Below are positions 22,874 to 32,200 of a stretch of DNA of 39,508 bases, in pieces. Source of the stretch: Congregicoccus sp964517665 (lineage in GTDB: Bacteria; Verrucomicrobiota; Verrucomicrobiia; Opitutales; Opitutaceae); contig CAZFCY010000017.1 in assembly GCA_964517665.1 (NCBI GenBank), positions 1 through 39,508 of the forward strand, read 5' to 3'. The position numbers and the translations under genes are program-made. The notes beneath the pieces are model-generated. The model was not told the origin of the DNA and made no database searches. It was given only the letters and a program-made list of their open reading frames with translations. Numbering within the stretch: position 1 is the first letter of the stretch; each line of letters begins with the position of its first letter.

Positions 22874-23968
22874 ATGAACGTGCCTTTTCTCGATCTTTCC
22901 CGGCAACATCGGGCCCTGCGCGAGGACATCCTCGCGGCGCTCGCCGCCACCTACGACGCCACGCGGTTCTGCCTCGGTCGCGACGTGGAGGAGTTCGAGC
23001 GCGCCTTCGCCGCCGCGAGCGGAGCGGACGATTGCGTCGGCGTGAACAACGGCACGACCGCGCTCCACCTCGTCGCGCGCGCGCTCGGCCTCGGCCCGGG
23101 CGACGAGGTGATCGTGCCCGCCTTCACCTTCATCGCCTCGGCCTGGACCGCGAGTTATGTCGGCGCCCGGCCGGTGTTCGCGGATATCGAGCTGGATTCG
23201 TTCACCCTCGATCCGGCGAAACTCGAGCCCCTCATCACCCCCCGCACGCGCGCAATCGTGGTGGTGCATCTTTTCGGCCAGCCCGCGCGCATGACCGAAA
23301 TCCTCGCGCTCGCGGCGCGCCACCGCATCCCCGTGATCGAGGATTGCGCGCAAGCGCACCTCGCGAACTATCGCGGCCGGCCGGTCGGCCTGATGGGCGA
23401 CGCCGGCACGTTCAGTTTTTATCCGACCAAAAACCTCGGGGCCTGCGGCGAGGGTGGGGCGATCGTCTCGACGCGACCGGATATATTGAAGGCGTCGCGT
23501 CTCATGCGCGTGCACGGATCGAGCGTTCGCTACCGCCACGACGAGATCGGCTATAACTATCGCATGGAGGGATTCCAGGCCGCCGCGCTCAACGTGAAGT
23601 TGCGTCACCTCCGGGCCTGGACCGCGCGCCGCCGCGAGATCGCGCGTCGCTATGCCGCCGGCATCCGGCTTCAGGATCTCGCCCTCCCGCCCACGCTCGA
23701 GATCGGCGAATCCGTCTATCATCAATACACCATCCGTCATCCGCGGCGCGACGCGCTTCGCGAGCATCTGGCCCGGCACGGCGTCGGGACCGACCTCATC
23801 TATCCCGCTCCGCTTCACCTGCAACCCTGCTACGCCGGACTCGGTGGCCAGCCCGGCTCGATTCCCGTCGCGGAAGAAGCCGCCCGCGCCGTCCTGAGCC
23901 TCCCGATCTTTCCCGAGTTGACCGAAGAGGAGATCGATCACGTCATCCAGACGGTAAACTCGTTCTGA
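22874..23968 (+). CDS. DegT/DnrJ/EryC1/StrS-family aminotransferase
   Basis: A 364-aa PLP-dependent sugar aminotransferase. It starts MNVPFLDLSRQHRALREDIL, the family N-terminus. GVNNGTTALHLVARAL (about 56-71), VIEDCAQAHLANYRG (Asp157) and the PLP lysine in FSFYPTKNLGACGEGG (K186) follow. NYRMEGFQAAALNVKL and HQYTIRHPRRDAL complete it. It is separated from the exosortase only by a repeat element. It probably contributes an amino sugar to a surface glycan, perhaps in parallel with the gene at 7926. Confidence 0.93.
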   Translation: MNVPFLDLSRQHRALREDILAALAATYDATRFCLGRDVEEFERAFAAASGADDCVGVNNGTTALHLVARALGLGPGDEVIVPAFTFIASAWTASYVGARPVFADIELDSFTLDPAKLEPLITPRTRAIVVVHLFGQPARMTEILALAARHRIPVIEDCAQAHLANYRGRPVGLMGDAGTFSFYPTKNLGACGEGGAIVSTRPDILKASRLMRVHGSSVRYRHDEIGYNYRMEGFQAAALNVKLRHLRAWTARRREIARRYAAGIRLQDLALPPTLEIGESVYHQYTIRHPRRDALREHLARHGVGTDLIYPAPLHLQPCYAGLGGQPGSIPVAEEAARAVLSLPIFPELTEEEIDHVIQTVNSF

Positions 23969-24009
23969 GCGATCCGCCTTTTCTTCCCATCTCTTCTGGA
24001 ACCTCAACC

Positions 24010-24684
24010 ATGATTTCCGACACACGCTTCAAAATCTGCGGACTGCGCGCGCTCGCCGATGCCGAGCTGGCGGACCAGATCGGGGCGGATTTTCTTGGCT
24101 TCATTTTTTACCCGAAGTCGCCGCGATATATCACACTGCCACAATGGCAGGCGATGGCGGAACGGTTGCCGAAGGGCAGGCGCGTCGCGGTCTCGGTCAC
24201 GCCGACGTCCGACGAACTGAAAGCCTGGCGCGACGCGGGCTTCGACGCGTTTCAAGTCCATTTCCCGCCCGATATATCCGAGCGGGCCGTCGCGGAGTGG
24301 AGTGAACTCGTCGGCCGCGACCGCCTCTGGCTCGCGCCCAGGCTGCCCCCGGGCTCGACGCTGCCGCCGTCGCTCCTGCCCTACGCGAAGACGGTGTTCG
24401 TGGATACATTCGCAAAGGATGCCCATGGCGGCACCGGCATTCCGGGCGATTGGGGAGCGTTTCGCCTCCTGCGTGAAGCGCATCCCGACCACACGTGGAT
24501 TCTCGCCGGCGGCCTGACCCCGGCAAACATCGCCGAGGCCCTGACGGCGAGCGGCGCGCGCTTCGTCGACGTGAGCAGCGGCGTCGAGGCGGCGCCCGGG
24601 ATCAAGGACCCGGCCAAACTCCGCGCCTTCGCCCAGTCTCTCCGTCGCGCCCGCGAATCAGGATCCGATCCATCCCGCGCCTGA
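24010..24684 (+). CDS. trpF: Phosphoribosylanthranilate isomerase
   Basis: A 224-aa TIM-barrel enzyme of tryptophan synthesis that converts N-(5-phosphoribosyl)anthranilate to CdRP. The N-terminal FKICGLRALADAELA has the catalytic cysteine (Cys10). FLGFIFYPKSPRYI, the catalytic aspartate in VFVDTFAKDAHGGTG (about Asp133), LAGGLTPANIAEAL and FVDVSSGVEAAPGIKD match the family. The QLHG motif appears as FQVHF, a mild change. No other trp gene is nearby. It is convergent with the pectate lyase gene. Confidence 0.93.
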   Translation: MISDTRFKICGLRALADAELADQIGADFLGFIFYPKSPRYITLPQWQAMAERLPKGRRVAVSVTPTSDELKAWRDAGFDAFQVHFPPDISERAVAEWSELVGRDRLWLAPRLPPGSTLPPSLLPYAKTVFVDTFAKDAHGGTGIPGDWGAFRLLREAHPDHTWILAGGLTPANIAEALTASGARFVDVSSGVEAAPGIKDPAKLRAFAQSLRRARESGSDPSRA

Positions 24685-24730
24685 CGCGCGGAGAAGGCCG
24701 GGTGCCTTGCGGGGAACATCCCCCCGAGGC

Positions 24731-24759
24731 TCGCTCCGTTCAGACGCGATTCGGAGCGA
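24731..24759. terminator. Hairpin between trpF and the convergent pectate lyase gene
   Basis: TCGCTCCG (24731-24738) pairs with CGGAGCGA (24752-24759) over a 13-base loop. No T run follows. Its place between convergent stops suggests termination. Confidence 0.45.
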
Positions 24760-24793
24760 CGGAACCAGTCCGATGATATAATGGATCGGATGC

Positions 24794-24807
24794 CGCCAGC
24801 GCATTTG
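24794..24807 (-). promoter_or_regulatory. Half-conserved copy of the CAAATGCGC motif downstream of the pectate lyase
   Basis: The minus strand reads CAAATGCGCTGGCG, exact for the left nine bases of the motif and divergent afterwards. It lies just past the pectate lyase stop. It could be a weak or chance site. Confidence 0.25.
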
Positions 24808-24811
24808 CGAC

Positions 24812-26212
24812 TCAACGTGGGGGCGGAGAAAAAACAACGCGGCCGGGACGCCCGCGCCCACCCTGGGCGGCTGCCGGCTCCCGGCCTTCGACCGCGGCGG
24901 CGTGCGCGTGCAGCCACTCCTCGAGGTTCGTGTAGCCGTTGCCGTCGTCGTCTCCGTGGGGATTGTCCGGGAGGTCGAGCGGCCGGCGATTTTCGGCGAG
25001 CGCGGGATAACCGCCCGCCGCCGCGACCGTGGCCACGTGATCCTGCGGCGCGCGTTCACGGATCAGCCGGATGACGCGCGCGTCGACCGCATCGCGATCG
25101 GCCGGCCGGGCGCCGGCGAATGCGAGCAGATGCTTCTCGACGTCGCGCGCGGGAATGGGGCGAAAGCTTTCATGCCAGATCGGCGGAGTCTCCGATTTCA
25201 CCGATGCGACGTCGCGCTTTTGCACGGTCACGAGATCGCCTGCCCAGGGATCGTCGCGCGAGTTCGGCGCAAGATTGTCCGCGAGATAGACCTTCGTGTC
25301 GGTCGCCGCGTCGCCGCTGATGCCGATGAAGTTCGCGTTGTGCGCATTGGGCACGGGATTGTAGGCGTTGCCCACGACGGAGACGCGGAAGGGAAGGTCG
25401 CGATCGCCGCGCGAGCCGAGCGAGATCTTGCTCGTGGTCCACTGCCCGGGCATGTGGACGAGATTGTTGAGAATCACGACATCCGTGACGTCGTCGCGGA
25501 CGAGTGGATTGCGGCCGGGGCAGTAGGCCATGATGTTTCCGACCACCGCGATGCGTTCCGAATTGCGGCCGATGATCAGGCCAAACGGATGCGGCCCCTC
25601 CGGGTGCAGCGGACTCGCGAGTGGCTCGGAGATGAGCGAGTGGCTGATCGTCACATCCTTCACCAGCGCGCCGGGCCCGCCCCAGACGGAAAAGACTTCG
25701 TCCGTGCCCCAACTGCACGACACGTGATCGACGACGACATTGAAAGTCCGCTCGTTTGGCTGCGTGCCGATCGCCATCGCGTCGCGATTCTCGGGGTTCG
25801 GGCCATCCGGATCGTCGCCGGGCCGGATGCGCAGGTGTTGCGCGAGCACGTCGTGGGTGAGGATGAACAACCCGCCGCCGCCGATCGTGATGCCGGGCGA
25901 CGGCGCGGTCTGGCCGGCGATGGTGACGAACGGATGCCGGACATAAAAGTTTCTCGAGGTCCGGATCGTGCCTGAAACCTCGAACACGATCACGCGCGGT
26001 CCGGAAGTTTCGATGGCGGCACGAAGCGAGCCGGGGCCGGCGTCGTCGAGATTCGTCACGCGGATGACTTCCCCGCCGCGCCCGGCCGGGGTCGTCATGC
26101 CGAAACCGGCCGCGCCGGGAATGACCGGTGGCGCGGCGCGGCCGGAAAGGGGAAACGCGATCGCGAGCAGCCAGGGCGCCGCGAGCATGAGGGGGAGTCG
26201 AAGAGGTTTCAT
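24812..26212 (-). CDS. Secreted pectate lyase (PL1-like parallel beta-helix)
   Basis: A 466-aa protein with a signal peptide (LPLMLAAPWLLAIAFPLSGR, cleavage after GRAA). The beta-helix starts PGAAGFGMTTPAGRGGEVIR and VTNLDDAGPGSLRAAIE, followed by TIAGQTAPSPGITIGGGG, VVVDHVSCSWGTDEVFSVWG and NNLVHMPGQWTTSKISLGSR. These are typical of bacterial pectate-lyase-like proteins that cleave polygalacturonate by beta-elimination. The C-terminus carries GDDDGNGYTNLEEWLHA, a calcium-binding tail common in these proteins. Two CAAATGCGC operator-like sites lie upstream (26279 and 26382). Exact substrate is inferred; another uronate polymer is possible. Confidence 0.85.
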   Translation of the reverse strand: MKPLRLPLMLAAPWLLAIAFPLSGRAAPPVIPGAAGFGMTTPAGRGGEVIRVTNLDDAGPGSLRAAIETSGPRVIVFEVSGTIRTSRNFYVRHPFVTIAGQTAPSPGITIGGGGLFILTHDVLAQHLRIRPGDDPDGPNPENRDAMAIGTQPNERTFNVVVDHVSCSWGTDEVFSVWGGPGALVKDVTISHSLISEPLASPLHPEGPHPFGLIIGRNSERIAVVGNIMAYCPGRNPLVRDDVTDVVILNNLVHMPGQWTTSKISLGSRGDRDLPFRVSVVGNAYNPVPNAHNANFIGISGDAATDTKVYLADNLAPNSRDDPWAGDLVTVQKRDVASVKSETPPIWHESFRPIPARDVEKHLLAFAGARPADRDAVDARVIRLIRERAPQDHVATVAAAGGYPALAENRRPLDLPDNPHGDDDGNGYTNLEEWLHAHAAAVEGREPAAAQGGRGRPGRVVFSPPPR

Positions 26213-26278
26213 CCAGGGTCGCGAACAGGCGCGGTGGTTTTCACCCGCGGCTCGCGCCCAAAAGGCGGGCGCGAAAAA

Positions 26279-26292
26279 CAAATGCGCGTGTG
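26279..26292 (-). promoter_or_regulatory. Putative LacI-type operator upstream of the pectate lyase
   Basis: CAAATGCGCGTGTG matches the proposed palindrome CAAATGCGCATTTG at 12 of 14 positions and is centred 73 bases before the pectate lyase start. On the minus strand it is preceded by CTGACA, a possible -35 box. Flanking GCGAAAA resembles the flank of the next site (GCGAATG). Confidence 0.45.
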
Positions 26293-26381
26293 AACTTGTC
26301 AGTCCTTGCCCGGAATCAGGAAGGCTTCAAGAGCAAATGATCACGGAAGACTTGAGCGGGCCGCGGCCCGTCGCGAATGAA

Positions 26382-26395
26382 CAAATGCGCATGAG
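26382..26395 (-). promoter_or_regulatory. Second putative LacI-type operator upstream of the pectate lyase
   Basis: CAAATGCGCATGAG contains the perfect 8-bp palindrome ATGCGCAT and matches the consensus at 12 of 14 positions. It lies about 103 bases (near ten helical turns) from the site at 26279, a spacing that would allow looping. GCGAAT and ATTCGC flank it as a longer imperfect dyad. The 298-base gap 26213-26510 holds no gene. Confidence 0.45.
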
Positions 26396-26510
26396 AATTC
26401 GCTTGGTCCCGCCGGGCATCCGGCGATGCTCGACGCGACCCCGCCCGGGTGTTGTTCGTGAGATGTGTATATCGGATGAAGAGGTCGCGGATCGAAAATC
26501 GCCCGCGCGC

Positions 26511-28643
26511 TCACCTCCCATCGTGGCGCCGGGGAGCGATGTCGAATGTCGCCTTGCGCGCGGAAAAATAGTCGTCGCCGGAGAACACGAGCCATGCCGT
26601 GCGCCCGTCCTCGCTCATCCATTTCGTCGGGAAACTGTTCGTCTCGCCCGGGCCGACATCCCAGTTGTCGGTGAAGAACGCCGTCGTCCACGGACCCCAC
26701 GGAGTGGGCGCGTCGTAGATGCCGAAGCCGCCGTGGAAACGCGTGTCGTTGCCGCGGCCGATCGTGTTGAGCAGGTAGCGCTTCAACGCGGGATTGTAGG
26801 TGACCTGCGTGCGATAGACTGCTCCGGGGTTCTTGAAGACGCCGCCGCGGTCCCCGATGTTTTTCGACCAGACCGGCGCGCCGCCGTCATCCACTTTCAC
26901 GAAGAACTCGTAGGCGTCGCGCTCGCGGATGCGCTCGCGCTGCGCGCGCGCGAGCACGAGCTGGTCGGCGCGCGCGTAGGCGCTGTCGGCGTCGGTCGAG
27001 TAGATATAGACGAACTCGTCGCGCGCGCCGGCATAGTTGCGGCCGAAGTTCAGAAACGAGGGCGCGCCGAAGCTTTCAGTGAATTTCCAGTCGCTCCAGG
27101 TCCACGTCTTTGCGTGGTCGGCGGACCACGCGAGCTGCGAATTGCCGGCGTTGCGCGCCCACAGGTAGAGCACGCCATCGACCATCAACATGCCGCTCGC
27201 TTTTTTTCCGTGGCGGCCGTCCCCGATCTGCTCGCCGGTCGCGGAGCGGATGTTTTCACCGGCGAAGTCCGGCGGGTTGCCCGTGACCTTCGCGAGGCCG
27301 AGGCTGAGCTTTTCAGGCACGAACGGCTCGAAGCCGTTGCCGTCGCCGTAGGATGTATAGAGCGCGTCGTCGTCGGCCCATGTCATCGGCCAGTTGTCGC
27401 CGCCTGGGGCGCGGCGCGCGATCGTTTCCGGCGGCGCCCAGTCGATGCGTTTGATGACGGGGCTTTGCGGATACGGCGCGGCCGTCAACGGCGCAAACGC
27501 CTGCATCACGGGCGCGACCACGAATTCGCGGATCGCATCGACGGTTTCCTTTTCCGGCTCGAGCTGGCCGCCGTGGCGGATCACGACCATGTTCAGGCTC
27601 GGGATGACGAGGAAAAACTGTCCGCCGGCGCCGAGCCCCCAGAAGGAATCGCGTGGCGCGGTCGGGAAAACGCGCGTGAAATCCGGGCGCACGTTGACCC
27701 ACCAGCCCAGTCCGGAATTGCTCGGCAAACCGGCCGGCCTTTGGGCGGTCGCGACGACTTCCTGCGAGAAGACCTCGTGCTCGTCCCAGTCGCCCTTGTG
27801 CAACAGCATGCGCCCGATGCGCGCGCTCGCGTTGGCGCTGATCTCGGCGCCGCCCCACGAACCGTAGAGCGTGAGGCCATCGACTTCGAAGGGCCGGTCG
27901 TAGCCGATGAGAAACTCGTCCGGCGGGATGCCGAGCGGCTCCATGATCCGCTTTTGGATGAGCGAGCGAACATCTTTCTGCGGCGCGTCCTTCAACGCGG
28001 TGGTGACGGCATAGGTCAGCATCGCGATGCCGGGATTGCTATAGTGATAGTGCGTGCCCGGCTCGAAAAGCACGGGCGCCGCGTCCCGCGAAAGGGTGAA
28101 TGGATCGTTCGGCCCGGCTTCGCGCCGCCAGAACGCGCCTTTCCAGCCGGCGCGCTGCCGGTGAGGCACGTCCTCCTCCACGGCGTCCGCCACGCCCGAG
28201 GTGTGCGTCGCGAGTTGCGCGATCGTGATGTCCTGCTTGCGCGGGACGCCGGCCCATTGCGGCACATACCGGCTCGCGCGATCGCCGGGCGCGATCAGGC
28301 CGTCGTCGATCGCGAGCATGAGCGAGAGGCCGCCGACCATCGCCTTGGCGAGCGAGGCGGTGTAGTGCGGCTTCGCGCGTGTGTAGCCGCTGGCGTAGCG
28401 CTCGTAGATGATGCGGTCGTCGCGCATGACGACGAAGATGTTCGTCTTGCGCTGCTCGAGCCCGGTCCAGATGGCGTCGAGTTTTTCGCCGACCAACCCG
28501 TGCTCCTCGGGCGTGGCGGTGGGGAACTCGTCGGGAAAGAGCGCGGCCGAGCGCGCGGGCGCGGCCGAGGCGAGCAAGGCGCCGAGCACGCCGAGCCATC
28601 CGGAAAAGGAGAGGCGAAAATGGAGGCGGGGGTCTGATTTCAT
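26511..28643 (-). CDS. Exported serine hydrolase (beta-lactamase fold) fused to a beta-propeller-like DUF4185-type domain
   Basis: A 710-aa protein with a signal peptide (GWLGVLGALLASAAPARSAA). Residues about 35-380 form a class C beta-lactamase / esterase domain: SxxK is YTASLAKAMVGG (Ser97, Lys100), YxN is HYHYSNPGIAML (Tyr201, Asn203), and GAGGQFFLVIPS stands at the third motif. Residues about 391-710 form a second domain that closely parallels the separate protein at 35128: WADDDALYTSYGDGNGF, NFGRNYAGARDEFVYIYS, YNPALKRYLLNTIGRG and IYDAPTPWGPWT. The resemblance to DUF4185 or five-bladed glycosidase propellers is my judgement. It probably acts in the periplasm or outside on an esterified glycan. 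It is divergent from the TonB receptor. Confidence 0.85.
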   Translation of the reverse strand: MKSDPRLHFRLSFSGWLGVLGALLASAAPARSAALFPDEFPTATPEEHGLVGEKLDAIWTGLEQRKTNIFVVMRDDRIIYERYASGYTRAKPHYTASLAKAMVGGLSLMLAIDDGLIAPGDRASRYVPQWAGVPRKQDITIAQLATHTSGVADAVEEDVPHRQRAGWKGAFWRREAGPNDPFTLSRDAAPVLFEPGTHYHYSNPGIAMLTYAVTTALKDAPQKDVRSLIQKRIMEPLGIPPDEFLIGYDRPFEVDGLTLYGSWGGAEISANASARIGRMLLHKGDWDEHEVFSQEVVATAQRPAGLPSNSGLGWWVNVRPDFTRVFPTAPRDSFWGLGAGGQFFLVIPSLNMVVIRHGGQLEPEKETVDAIREFVVAPVMQAFAPLTAAPYPQSPVIKRIDWAPPETIARRAPGGDNWPMTWADDDALYTSYGDGNGFEPFVPEKLSLGLAKVTGNPPDFAGENIRSATGEQIGDGRHGKKASGMLMVDGVLYLWARNAGNSQLAWSADHAKTWTWSDWKFTESFGAPSFLNFGRNYAGARDEFVYIYSTDADSAYARADQLVLARAQRERIRERDAYEFFVKVDDGGAPVWSKNIGDRGGVFKNPGAVYRTQVTYNPALKRYLLNTIGRGNDTRFHGGFGIYDAPTPWGPWTTAFFTDNWDVGPGETNSFPTKWMSEDGRTAWLVFSGDDYFSARKATFDIAPRRHDGR

Positions 28644-28992
28644 GGAATTGATCGCAGGTGTTGTCGCGCGCGTGGATTCGTGCCGGGGATCGGGGGTGGT
28701 GTGACAGGGGTGGCTTGCGACGCAACAAAATGAACCTGTTGCATCCATTCGAAGGCCGCGCGGCCGCGCGCGCAAGCAGGAATCGGCGCGAGCCAAGGCG
28801 CATGGGGACGCCGCGGCCCCTTTCGGGCGCGGCGTCCTCGCGCGCGGGCGCCGCCGGCGCGGCCGCCGGGCGCCGGAGGGCCGGGCTTCGGCCGCCGGTG
28901 GCGGAAAATGAAATCTCTCGCCCGGACGGACAACCGGCCCGGAGTCGGAAACCGCCCTCCGCCGGTTGCGGAAGGTTTTTTGAGATCCGGGA
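28644..28992. other. Long leader region between divergent genes, GC-rich hairpin, no gene seen
   Basis: This is part of the 628-base gap between the fusion hydrolase and the TonB receptor. It contains a 10-bp perfect stem GGACGCCGCG/CGCGGCGTCC (28806-28815 with 28828-28837) in a very GC-rich tract. No convincing coding frame or known riboswitch was seen. The hairpin would lie in the 5' leader of the fusion gene if its promoter is distal. Confidence 0.4.
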
Positions 28993-29022
28993 TTGACACA
29001 TTAATTCCAATGCGCATTTGAT
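28993..29022 (+). promoter_or_regulatory. Promoter with embedded LacI-type operator for the TonB receptor
   Basis: A perfect -35 box TTGACA (28993-28998) is followed after 18 bases by TTTGAT (29017-29022), a four-of-six match to -10. Between and over them lies CCAATGCGCATTTG (29007-29020), matching the palindrome CAAATGCGCATTTG at 13 of 14. An operator overlapping the spacer and -10 fits repression by a LacI-family protein. The leader to the receptor ATG would be about 240 bases. Confidence 0.5.
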
Positions 29023-29271
29023 CGCTTCCGCTATCCCAGAATCAGGCAACGCATCGTGCCGGCTCCGCTTCCCCTTCAATCATGTTTGCCGCGAAACCAG
29101 TCCCTTCCAGCAGTCTCCCATGCGACAACGCTTCGGGGCGCGGGAGCCGCTGCAGGCGCGACGAAGCGGGAGCGGTCCGGCGATGACGCGATCACCTCGA
29201 GGTTTCGACGGACACTTCCCGCGCGCCAGAGACCGACGCGGCTCCCCACAACTCCTTATCGCTTCGGCAGT

Positions 29272-32200
29272 ATGAACACCATGAACCATAGAAAGAACAA
29301 CGCCCCCCGCCTGTCCAGGCATCGGCTGGGCTGGACGGGCATCGCCGGCCTTTCGGCCGGTTTCGCCCTGTTGGGAACTTCTGCCTTCGGGCAGGCCACC
29401 GCCTCCGCTTCCGCGCCTTCCAACACCGGGGAGGACACCGTGGAATTGTCGCCCTTCGAGGTGAACGCCGACCAGGACACGGGCTACGTCGCCTCGAGCG
29501 TGCAATCGGGCACGCGCCTGCGCACGGACCTCAAGGACGTCGCCTCGTCGATCTCGGTCGTGACGAAGGACTTCATGAACGACATCGCGGCGACCAACCT
29601 CGAGGGGCTTCTCATTTATACACTCGGCACCGAAGTCGGCGGCGTCCAGGGCAACTTCTCCGACGCGGGCGTCGTCGACAACCCGAACGGCCAGGAAATA
29701 GACTACGACGGCGCGTTCTCGAGCGCGCTCCCGAGCACGCGTGTGCGGGGACTGACGCGCGCGGACATTTCCCGCGACTTCTTCATCAGCTCCGCGCCTC
29801 CGGATGGCTACAACACCGACCGCATGGAGATCAGTCGTGGAGCGAACGCCATGTTGTTCGGCCTCGGCAGCCCCTCGGGCATCGTGAATTCGTCCCTCGC
29901 GCGGGCCAGGCTCGATCGCAACCGCACCGAGATCGAGTTTCGGACCGATCAATACGGCTCCTACCGGGGAGCGCTCGATCACAATCAGGTTCTCGTCCCG
30001 GGCACGCTCGCATTCCGCGTGAACGCGCTCTACGACAGGAAGGACTTCAAGATCGAGGAAGCCTGGGAAAAGGATCGCCGTCTCTTCCTCGCCGGAACCT
30101 ACCGCCCGTTCCGCAACACCACGCTTCGCGCCAACTTCGAGCGCGGAAACATCGATTCCAACCGCCCGCAGATCCGCCCGCCGGGAGATGCCTATACTTA
30201 TTGGTGGGATCTCGGCAAGCCGGTCTATGATCCCAGCTCCGGCGACGTCGGCGAGGCCCGGCTTCTGGGAACCGTCTCGCCCGGCTGGCCGAGCCCGATC
30301 GCGACCACCGGAGCTAGGGCCGGCTGGGGATACACGACCAACATCGTCACGGGCCAGATCGGCGCGATCACCGGCGCCCAGAAGCAGATGCTGCTGGTTT
30401 ATAACGATCCGAACAGCTCGACGATGAGCATCGGCCTGCCCGGCCGCCCCGGGGTCGTCGGCATGCGCGGTGGCAATATCAATTTCGGCCATCCGAACGC
30501 CGCCGGCACGGCGCTCGTCACGGATTCGCTCCAGGGCATGCGCGAGCTGAACTCGGTTTACAACCGGGTCGTCTATGTGAACGACATCACCGCCAACTTC
30601 TGGCGGGCGACGCAGATCACCGATCCCGGGATCTACGATTTCTATCACCACATGCTCGATCCCGACAAACGGGAATGGGCGGACTGGGATGCCTACAACG
30701 TCACGGCCGAGCAACTGCTGTTCGACGGCAGGGGCGGCGTCGAGGTCGCCTACAATCGCGAGGAATTCGACAACGGATCGGCCATGCCGCTGGACAGCAC
30801 GATCAGCGGTTATTCGCTGCGCATCGACATCAATACCCACCTGCCCGACGGCACGCCGAATCCCAATTTCGGCCGCCCGTTCACCACGGCCTACAGCCGC
30901 AGCGTGGTCAAGACCGCCGAGCGCGACGTCGCCCGCGCCACCGCCTTCTACGATCTCGATCTGCGCGAGACGGGCTCGGACTGGCTCGGACGCGCTCTCG
31001 GCAGCCATCGTTTCCAGGCGTCGCACAGCCGGCAGACAATGAGCCTGTTGAACGAGGGAGGAAACTTCTACTTCAACAACGGGGCCGACTACAACCTTGC
31101 CGCTCGCGGAGCCGTCAGCTCGGCGAGCAGCGCGTCTCGCGGCGCCATGATCATGCGTTATCTCGGGCCGGATGTGAGCGCTTCGTCCTCGGTGGCGAGA
31201 GGGGCGATCCAGACGCCGGTTTCGCAATGGCCGGACGATGTGAAGTCGGTCAACATTCTCTGGTACGACGAGCCGACATCCGGCGCCCTGGCGGGGCAGA
31301 ACGAATGGACCACCCGCAACTTCGGGCTCCTTTCCGCCCGCCTCAAGGATCCGTCCGACATCCGTCGCAACAACCTTCGATATACCCGCGAAAAGGTGAA
31401 CTCGACCGTGGGCATCCTCCAGAGCCACTGGTGGGACGGCACGCTCGTGAGCACGCTCGGCGCGCGCCGGGACCATGTCATCACCTACGACGCGGGCACG
31501 GCCAGGCAGGCGCCCGCGACGGGGACGGCCATCCTCGACGAGGATTTCTATCCCAGGGAGGTTTCGAACCTGACCGAGGACAACTTCAACTGGGGCGTCG
31601 TCTTGCACGTGCCGGATTTCATCGACGGGCGGCTCCCCTGGGGCACGGAAATCAGCCTCTTCTACAATCGGGCGGAAAACTTCGCCCCGGCCGGGCAGCG
31701 CTACGATATATATGACAATCCGCTCCCGCACGAAACGGGCGAGACGAAGGACTACGGCGTCATGATCTCCACCCTCGCCGGCCGGGTCGTGTTGCGCGCG
31801 GCGAAGTACGAGACTGTTTCCGGCATATCTTCGACACTCGGCAATCTCACCCAGCCGTTGAACAATCTGTCCGACTGGATCAGCGACGTTCAGCAAGAGA
31901 TCCTTCGCGGCCACAATGTCGTCGATCCGGATTCCAACAGGGTGTGGGATCCGGCGGCCTCGGAAGCGGCGTGGAGCGCCTGGTACAACTCCCCGACCGG
32001 ACAGGCGCTTCGCAACACCTTCCGCGCGGTGGAAACCCCGAACGCGACCGACCCGGAATTGTCCGACGTCACCCTCAACCGCCGCTCGGGCGAAGTCGTC
32101 GCTCCATCGGACGTGAAGTCCACCGGCCAGGAATACGAGTTGATCGTCAACCCGACCCGGGACTGGCGCATCTCCTTCAATGCCGCCAAGGCCGAGGCGG

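Noticed and set aside
26213..29271. SusD-like lipoprotein partner for the TonB receptor
   Set aside because: No gene next to the receptor encodes a SusD-type protein; the neighbours are a lyase, a hydrolase fusion and a symporter.
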